This document shows, in pieces, positions 58,991-64,000 of a stretch of 64,000 bases of DNA; within the stretch, counting starts at the first letter, position 1; each line of letters starts with the position of its first letter. The stretch is from positions 1-64,000 of the forward strand of contig JBJFHL010000015.1 of the NCBI GenBank assembly GCA_051893555.1, read 5' to 3'. A model generated the notes under the pieces. It ran no database searches and was not told where the DNA came from. It saw only the letters and a program-made list of their open reading frames with translations. This DNA is from RGIG7179 sp051893555 (lineage in GTDB: Bacteria > Bacillota > Clostridia > Peptostreptococcales > Anaerovoracaceae). The translations under genes were made by a program, and so were the position numbers.

Positions 58991-60973
58991 ATGAAACATG
59001 TAGGCATCGTTTTCGCCAACACGGAAAACGCGGACGCCATGGACTATCTGAAAAAATCACTGGAAAATATTTTCGAGGAATATGTACAGTTCACGCTGTA
59101 TTATACGGAGCTTTTTCAGGAAGATACAGTCCTCCATGAGGATGCGTATTTAATGGAACACGAAGTACCATTTGAATATCTGCGGCATCATGTCAGTGAT
59201 TATACGGCAATCTTTGCGCTGGAACGCAGTTTTCCGAAAGGAAGTCTGGAACAGATCCTCGCTATTCCGGAAAATACCAATGTGCTCGTCGTCAACGACG
59301 GAACCAATTCCTCGAAAGAACTGGTTTCCACCCTTTCCTATCTGAATGTGGGTCACATCAATATGACGCCCCTTGACTATCCGCTGCGGAATACCCATGC
59401 GTATGATGATTTCTCCGTTGCGATTACCACCGGCGCACCGCAGTACGTGCCGAAACATATTAAAAATGTCATTGATGTAGGCATTCGTCAGATCAGTTTC
59501 AGCACAGTCTATACACTGATGCGTTTCCTGGATCTGGACGTCAATGTGATCAACCGAAACCTGTTCCGTCATATCAAGACACTGGTCGAACCGGATACCT
59601 CCTATCATGACAACTATATCTTCAGCTACCTGAAAGGAGAAATGCTGGATCACATCGCCAATTCCGGTCCTTACGCCATGCTGCTGGTGGACAGCCGCTG
59701 CCGTCCCGTTTATGCCAATAAAAAAGCACTCTCTCTGCTCCACGCCGCAGAAACCCGTTACATCAATATTCTGGATTTTGTTCCGAAAGAGCTGCTGAAA
59801 GAAAGTGAGACAACGTCGGCCATTGTCAGTGTAAACGGAATCAATTATCACTGTGACAAATATAACTTCTCCATCATGGATGAAACCATTGGCTATTTCA
59901 TCCTGTTTCAGGATGAAAATGAGCTGGAGCTCTACAGCCGTCAGAATGTGCAGAAGGGCTATGTGGCGCGGCACCAGTTCCGGGACATCATCCATCAATC
60001 TCAGGTCATGGATGACCTCATTTCAAAGATTTCAAAAATTGCTCCTACAGACTTTACCGTTCTTCTCAGCGGCGAGAGCGGTACCGGGAAGGAACTGATG
60101 GCACAGTCCATTCATAACGGTTCCTTCCGGAATAAAGAACCGTTTGTTGCAATCAACTGTGCCGCTCTCCCGGAAAATCTTCTGGAAAGTGAACTTTTCG
60201 GATATGAGCCCGGCGCATTCACCGGTGCCCGCGAAAAGGGGAAAGTTGGCCTTTTCGAGCAGGCAAACCACGGCACGATCTTCCTCGATGAGATCGGTGA
60301 CATTTCTCCGAAGCTGCAAAGTCAGCTGCTGCGTGTCATTCAGGAAAAGCAGATTATGCGCCTGGGCGGTGACCGGCTGATGGATATTGATGTACGGCTG
60401 ATCACCGCAACCAACAAGGATCTGGCCGAAGCGGTCCGGAAAGGTGAATTCCGTCAGGACCTGTTCTTCCGTCTGAACGTCCTTGCGTTTCATCTCCCTC
60501 CGCTTCGAAATCGAAGAGAAGACATCCCCCTGCTTCTGGAGCATTTCATGGGACCTTCTTATCGTTCTCTGTCCAATGAGGAACGGCGTGTTCTGCTGTC
60601 CTATGACTGGCCGGGAAATATCAGAGAAATCGAAAATGTGACGGCCTATTATGACGCCCTGAGCTCTCTGCCGGATTATATCTATCAGAATTCTTATGCG
60701 ATGCCTTCTGCACGGCCTGCAAAAGCAGCTGCATCGGATCACCTTGAAAAAACGCTGCTGAAACTGATTGAAGCCAATACCTCTCTCTCTCACGGCATCG
60801 GACGAACGGCCATGCTTCATTTTCTGCAGGAAAATGAACTGGATGTCAGTGACAGTCGTCTTCGCAAAATTTTATCCGATCTGGAACAGCGAGGTCTTCT
60901 GGAAATCGGAAAGGGCCGCGGCGGTACCATGATCACCGATGAGGGCAGGAATTATCTGCAGCGTCTTCTCTGA
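58991..60973 (+). CDS. Sigma-54-dependent transcriptional activator (PrpR-like N-domain, PAS, AAA+)
   Basis: 660 residues. The first about 190 residues resemble a PrpR-type receptor fold (MKHVGIVFANTENADAMDYL, FALERSFPKGSLEQI); a PAS-like part follows (GPYAMLLVDSRCRPVYANKK). The AAA+ domain has Walker A SGESGTGKELMAQSI, the sigma-54 loop GAFTGARE, Walker B GTIFLDEIGDI and the arginine-finger region FRQDLFFRLNVLAFHLPPLR. The C-terminal about 90 residues look like a winged helix (LRKILSDLEQRGLLEIGKG), not the usual Fis helix. Start at 58991 with GGGAGG 7 nt upstream. It probably activates the promoter at 57.65 kb in response to a small ligand. Confidence 0.93.
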   Translation: MKHVGIVFANTENADAMDYLKKSLENIFEEYVQFTLYYTELFQEDTVLHEDAYLMEHEVPFEYLRHHVSDYTAIFALERSFPKGSLEQILAIPENTNVLVVNDGTNSSKELVSTLSYLNVGHINMTPLDYPLRNTHAYDDFSVAITTGAPQYVPKHIKNVIDVGIRQISFSTVYTLMRFLDLDVNVINRNLFRHIKTLVEPDTSYHDNYIFSYLKGEMLDHIANSGPYAMLLVDSRCRPVYANKKALSLLHAAETRYINILDFVPKELLKESETTSAIVSVNGINYHCDKYNFSIMDETIGYFILFQDENELELYSRQNVQKGYVARHQFRDIIHQSQVMDDLISKISKIAPTDFTVLLSGESGTGKELMAQSIHNGSFRNKEPFVAINCAALPENLLESELFGYEPGAFTGAREKGKVGLFEQANHGTIFLDEIGDISPKLQSQLLRVIQEKQIMRLGGDRLMDIDVRLITATNKDLAEAVRKGEFRQDLFFRLNVLAFHLPPLRNRREDIPLLLEHFMGPSYRSLSNEERRVLLSYDWPGNIREIENVTAYYDALSSLPDYIYQNSYAMPSARPAKAAASDHLEKTLLKLIEANTSLSHGIGRTAMLHFLQENELDVSDSRLRKILSDLEQRGLLEIGKGRGGTMITDEGRNYLQRLL

Positions 60974-60985
60974 ATTCTCTATTGA

Positions 60986-61044
60986 AATAAACGAACCCCC
61001 CTGGGTTGGCTGCAATACACAGTCAGCACAGGGGGGTGTTTATT
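60986..61044. terminator. Bidirectional terminator between the activator and rnfB
   Basis: Stem ACCCCCCTG (60995-61003) with CAGGGGGGT (61029-61037), extended by AATAAAC (60986-60992) and GTTTATT (61038-61044). T runs lie on both sides, so it should stop both converging genes. Confidence 0.9.
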
Positions 61045-61064
61045 TCAGTTAGAAAGGTTGTCTC

Positions 61065-61982
61065 TTATTCTGCTTTTGGCGCTTCCGCTTCTGCTGCTGG
61101 CGCAGGAGCTTCAGCCTTCGGTGCTTCCGCTGCCGGTGCAGGTGCTTTCGGAGCTGCAGGTGCGGCAGGAGCAGCCGGCTTTCTCTTTGCTCGCATGTTG
61201 AGGATTGCACCAGTCGGGCATTCCTTGGCACAGAGTCCGCAGTTCTTGCACTTTTCCGGATCGATCATGGCCAGATTATCTGTCACCGTTACAGCCTCAA
61301 ACTTGCAGGCCTTTTCGCACTTCTTACAGCCGATGCAACCGTTTGCACAGTTCTTTCTCGTAACCGCTCCCTTATCCTTGGAATTACACTGTACCACCAC
61401 TTTATTCTTGGCAGGTGCAATGCGAATCACGTGGTTCGGGCACTGATTTGCACAGATGCCGCAGCCTACACAGAGTTCACGGTTTACGACAGCCACGCCG
61501 TTGCATACCTGAATTGCACCATAAGGGCAGGCAGCAGCACAGTCGCCCAGACCCATACATCCGTAACGGCAGGCAGAGAGACCGCCGAAAAGCTGCTTGG
61601 CAGCTGCACAGGTTGACAGACCCTGATATTCCATCAGTGTCTTGGCAGCTTCCGCATTTCCGTTACACATTACCACAGCAACCTGCGGTTCTGCAGAACC
61701 GGCTTCCACACCCAGAATCTCTGCCAGCTTGGCAGCACAGTCTGCACCGCCAACCGGACATTTCGCAGTACCGATGGAAGGATCCGCTGCCAGTGCGCCT
61801 GCATAGTCGTCGCAGCCGGCAAATCCGCAGGCACCGCAGTTTGCGCCCGGAAGTTCCGCTCTCAGATTTGTTACAGTCTCATCTACAGGAACGTAGAATA
61901 TTTTGGAAGCAATTGTCAGAATAACAGCAAATACAAAACCAATTGCTGCAACCAGTACGACTGGTATTAAAATGTCCATCAT
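61065..61982 (-). CDS. rnfB: Rnf complex subunit RnfB (ferredoxin-binding Fe-S protein)
   Basis: 305 residues. N-terminal helix, then the 4Fe-4S domain LPGANCGACGFAGCDDY, and several ferredoxin-type motifs: CRYGCMGLGDCAAACP, CVGCGICANQCP, CIGCKKCEKAC and CKNCGLCAKECP. The C-terminus after about residue 265 is a repetitive Ala/Pro/Lys/Glu tail. RnfB takes electrons from reduced ferredoxin to drive ion pumping and NAD reduction. GGAGG lies upstream. Last gene in the clostridial order C-D-G-E-A-B. Confidence 0.96.
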   Translation of the reverse strand: MMDILIPVVLVAAIGFVFAVILTIASKIFYVPVDETVTNLRAELPGANCGACGFAGCDDYAGALAADPSIGTAKCPVGGADCAAKLAEILGVEAGSAEPQVAVVMCNGNAEAAKTLMEYQGLSTCAAAKQLFGGLSACRYGCMGLGDCAAACPYGAIQVCNGVAVVNRELCVGCGICANQCPNHVIRIAPAKNKVVVQCNSKDKGAVTRKNCANGCIGCKKCEKACKFEAVTVTDNLAMIDPEKCKNCGLCAKECPTGAILNMRAKRKPAAPAAPAAPKAPAPAAEAPKAEAPAPAAEAEAPKAE

Positions 61983-62002
61983 TTCTCATCGCCTCCTTCT
62001 AC

Positions 62003-62575
62003 TTATACCAAGCCGCCGAATCCCATGAATGCCAGGGACAGCAGAGCAGCAGTAACTAATACGATCGGAGAACCCTGGAATGCCTTTGGAACGGCAGGAT
62101 TATCGTCAATTTTCTTCCGCATGCCGGAGAAAATTACCATAGCCAGCAGGAAGCCGACACCAGCGCCAAAGGAGTTTACCAGAGCCTGAATATAGTTGTA
62201 GCCTTCATCAATGTTGGTGATACATACACCCAGTACAGCGCAGTTGGTGGTAATCAGCGGAAGGAATACGCCCAGTGCTTTATGCAGGGACGGAATAAAC
62301 TTCTTCAGCGCCATTTCCACGAACTGAACCAGAGCAGCAATGACCAGGATAAACACGATGGTCTGCAGATATCCGATGCCAAAGCTGTCAAGAAGCAGCT
62401 GAACCGGCCAGGTTACAGCCGTCGCCAGCACCATGACGAAAATAACGGCAATACCCATACCTACTGCAGAATCCAGCTTCTTGGATACACCAAGGAACGG
62501 GCAGATGCCCAGGAACTGAGCCAGCACATAGTTGTTTACCAGAATCATTCCAAGTATGATAGAAAAGTAACTCAT
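62003..62575 (-). CDS. rnfA: Rnf complex subunit RnfA
   Basis: 190 residues, six helices. ILVNNYVLAQFLGICPFLGVSKK and PLITTNCAVLGVCITNIDEGYN are diagnostic of RnfA/NqrE; the single Cys in each half (GICPFLG, TNCAVLG) coordinate the 2Fe-2S site between RnfA and RnfE. Start overlaps the rnfE stop. Confidence 0.97.
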   Translation of the reverse strand: MSYFSIILGMILVNNYVLAQFLGICPFLGVSKKLDSAVGMGIAVIFVMVLATAVTWPVQLLLDSFGIGYLQTIVFILVIAALVQFVEMALKKFIPSLHKALGVFLPLITTNCAVLGVCITNIDEGYNYIQALVNSFGAGVGFLLAMVIFSGMRKKIDDNPAVPKAFQGSPIVLVTAALLSLAFMGFGGLV

Positions 62576-63273
62576 TATGCTTCAACTCCTTTCTCCAGTT
62601 CTGCAAGACATTTTTCCTGCTGACAGATGGAAGCCATCGCGCAGCCCTGACAGCCAAAGCTTCCCTTCACGCCTTTTCCTTTGGTGAAGAAGTTGATGGC
62701 TGCGATCGCACATGCATAGATGAAGAATCCACCCGGAGCCAGTGCGATGATCATCATCGGATGTTCGCTCATCCAAGGAAGTGCAAATCCGAAGATTGTG
62801 CCTGCACCAATCAGTTCTCTGACAGCACCCATTACGGTCAGGGACAGGGTAAAACCGATACCCATACCGATACCATCCAGGGCGGAATCTACCACACCAT
62901 TCTTGGAAGCGAACATTTCCGCTCTTCCCAGAATGATACAGTTTACTACGATCAGCGGGATGAACAGACCCAGTGAATCGTACAGGGAAGGCACAAATGC
63001 CTGCAGTACGAACTGAACGACAGTTACGAAACCTGCAATCACGACGATATAGCACGGAATTCTTACTTTATCCGGAATGATCTTCGCCAGCAGGGAAATT
63101 ACGATATTGGAGCAGATCAGTACTGCCATGGCGGAGACACCCATACCTGCACCGTTCAGTGCGGAGCTGGTGGTTGCCAGCGTCGGGCAGGTACCCAGAA
63201 GCAGCACCAGGTTCGGATTTTCCTTGATGATGCCCTTCGTCAGGATGGCTAATTTACTTACTTTCTTTTCCAT
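62575..63273 (-). CDS. rnfE: Rnf complex subunit RnfE
   Basis: 232 residues. The motif LVLLLGTCPTLATTSSALNG and PLIVVNCIILGRAEMFASKN (Cys in each half) identify RnfE/NqrD. The C-terminus has GCQGCAMASICQQEKC, a Cys-rich tail seen in clostridial RnfE and absent in proteobacterial NqrD. Its start abuts the rnfG stop (63273). Confidence 0.96.
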   Translation of the reverse strand: MEKKVSKLAILTKGIIKENPNLVLLLGTCPTLATTSSALNGAGMGVSAMAVLICSNIVISLLAKIIPDKVRIPCYIVVIAGFVTVVQFVLQAFVPSLYDSLGLFIPLIVVNCIILGRAEMFASKNGVVDSALDGIGMGIGFTLSLTVMGAVRELIGAGTIFGFALPWMSEHPMMIIALAPGGFFIYACAIAAINFFTKGKGVKGSFGCQGCAMASICQQEKCLAELEKGVEA

Positions 63274-63842
63274 TAGTTAGCACCTCCCATAGCTTTGAAT
63301 TGTTCCAGTGCTGCACAGACACCATAGTGAACAGCATTGGAGGAAATGCTGGCACCGCTGACATGGGTAACATTCGGGTCACCTTTGGCAGTCGTATCGG
63401 CATATTCGGTCAATCCCTTATACTGTTCCAGATAGGCAGGATCATGTGCCTTGGTTCCCAGACCCGGCGTATCGCCGTGTGCAGTTACCTTCACACCGGT
63501 AATCGCGCCGTCCGCATCCAGACCAACCATTTCCGTCAGAATGCCGCCGAAGGACTTGGTCTTTACCGTAACGACCATACCGCTGCCATTGTCTGCAGTG
63601 TAACATTCAGAAACATATACTTTATTCTCTTCCATCACGACCAGATCTCCATCATATGCGGTGAAAGTATCCGCTGCAGGCAGCAGCTCAGCTCTTGCCG
63701 CATTGGCCGTCGCAATGGCGTTTTCTTCAATAATCGGTGCAGTAATGGAGTTGACAAATGCCAGCGCAAATGTGATCACCAGGCAGATGCCCACCAGAAC
63801 TACAACAGGTGCAATATATTCTTTGTATGTATTACTTTTCAT
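63273..63842 (-). CDS. rnfG: Rnf complex subunit RnfG with an unusual flavinylation motif
   Basis: 189 residues. One N-terminal helix then an FMN-bind domain (VKTKSFGGILTEMVGLDADG). The flavin-attachment region, normally a D-x-x-S-G-A-T type motif, reads THVSGASISSNAVHYG: the acidic residue is Thr and the acceptor Thr is Ser. Start at 63842 has GGAGG 8 nt upstream and overlaps the rnfD stop; a frame beginning at 63857 is less likely. ApbE at 40.6-41.8 kb is the likely transferase. Confidence 0.94.
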   Translation of the reverse strand: MKSNTYKEYIAPVVVLVGICLVITFALAFVNSITAPIIEENAIATANAARAELLPAADTFTAYDGDLVVMEENKVYVSECYTADNGSGMVVTVKTKSFGGILTEMVGLDADGAITGVKVTAHGDTPGLGTKAHDPAYLEQYKGLTEYADTTAKGDPNVTHVSGASISSNAVHYGVCAALEQFKAMGGAN

Positions 63843-64000
63843 TTTTTGCACCTCCATACATTCTCTTCTGACAGAAATCTTCGATCAGCGGAGTCAGGCA
63901 GTTCATGATCAGAATGGAGAAGGATACACCTTCCGGATACTGCCCGAACAGACGGATGATCATGGTCAGCAGACCGCAGCCTACGCCGAAGATCACTTTA
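63832..64000 (-). CDS. rnfD: Rnf complex subunit RnfD, 3' end only
   Basis: The minus strand from the right edge translates KVIFGVGCGLLTMIIRLFGQ then VSFSILIMNCLTPLIEDF and ends QKRMYGGAKNEK with stop TAA at 63834-63832. This matches the last helices of RnfD/NqrB. The stop overlaps the rnfG start. The flavinylated part and the rest of the operon (rnfC) lie outside the window. Confidence 0.9.
   Translation of the reverse strand, partial: KVIFGVGCGLLTMIIRLFGQYPEGVSFSILIMNCLTPLIEDFCQKRMYGGAKNEK

Overview
The window reads as a chromosomal segment of an anaerobic Gram-positive Clostridia-type bacterium (Bacillota). The supports are an Rnf complex in the clostridial gene order (D, G, E, A, B visible), an FMN transferase with NusG-II and Gx partners, a thiolase, a sigma-54 enhancer-binding regulator, TagO, a Rae1/YacP-like domain, strong GGAGG-type ribosome binding sites and many ATGA overlaps between genes. 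Family-level placement is not possible by eye; Anaerovoracaceae- or Lachnospiraceae-like is a guess. No rRNA, tRNA, CRISPR array or prophage was seen.

Layout. 1-1.3 kb: 5' part of a TnpB gene (runs off the left edge) and a spacer with three 36-nt dyads. 1.3-7.4 kb (minus): ABC exporter, two-component system and homoserine dehydrogenase. 7.5-9.7 kb (plus): a FeoB-like permease core without a GTPase domain, then a PhzF-family protein. 9.75-11.3 kb: a cation diffusion facilitator behind a NiCo riboswitch, then an AT-rich spacer with a duplicated palindromic block. 11.3-18.9 kb (minus): agmatinase-like gene and the complete pstSCAB-phoU-phoB-phoR operon with a Pho box. 19.2-26.4 kb (minus): a TlpA-like protein lacking its CxxC, a Tet(M)-like GTPase fused to a Rae1-like nuclease, tagO, dCMP deaminase, truA, yhbY and a prepilin peptidase. 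26.5-31.7 kb: LUD protein, HicAB, Na+/H+ antiporter-type permease, a membrane protein and thiolase. 31.9-34.9 kb (minus): sirtuin, SurE, isochorismatase-fold hydrolase and DUF2156. 35-38.9 kb (plus): patatin, M28 peptidase and a MocR regulator without the PLP lysine. 39-45.7 kb: thioesterase, ilvE, apbE, NusG-II, Gx, EFR1 ferredoxin, MFS, a FeoB-associated Cys-rich protein and a DtxR regulator. 45.8-47.9 kb: CyuA-type cysteine desulfidase divergent from a GntR regulator.

47.9-61 kb is the most distinctive part: a glutamine-amidotransferase-like hydrolase, LD-carboxypeptidase, complete peptide ABC transporter, a DD-carboxypeptidase, a cytoplasmic class-C beta-lactamase-fold hydrolase, a second DD-carboxypeptidase with an altered third motif, and a sigma-54 activator. 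A -24/-12 promoter lies before the cytoplasmic hydrolase. I infer a sigma-54-controlled pathway for releasing, importing and breaking down peptidoglycan or D-amino-acid peptides. The window ends in the rnf operon.

How the parts may connect: Rnf needs covalent FMN on RnfG and RnfD, and the apbE/NusG-II/Gx cluster 20 kb away may supply it. Metal handling appears three times (NiCo-CDF, FeoB core, DtxR with Cys-rich protein). Other strong points are the GTPase-nuclease fusion and the likely non-AUG start of dppB.
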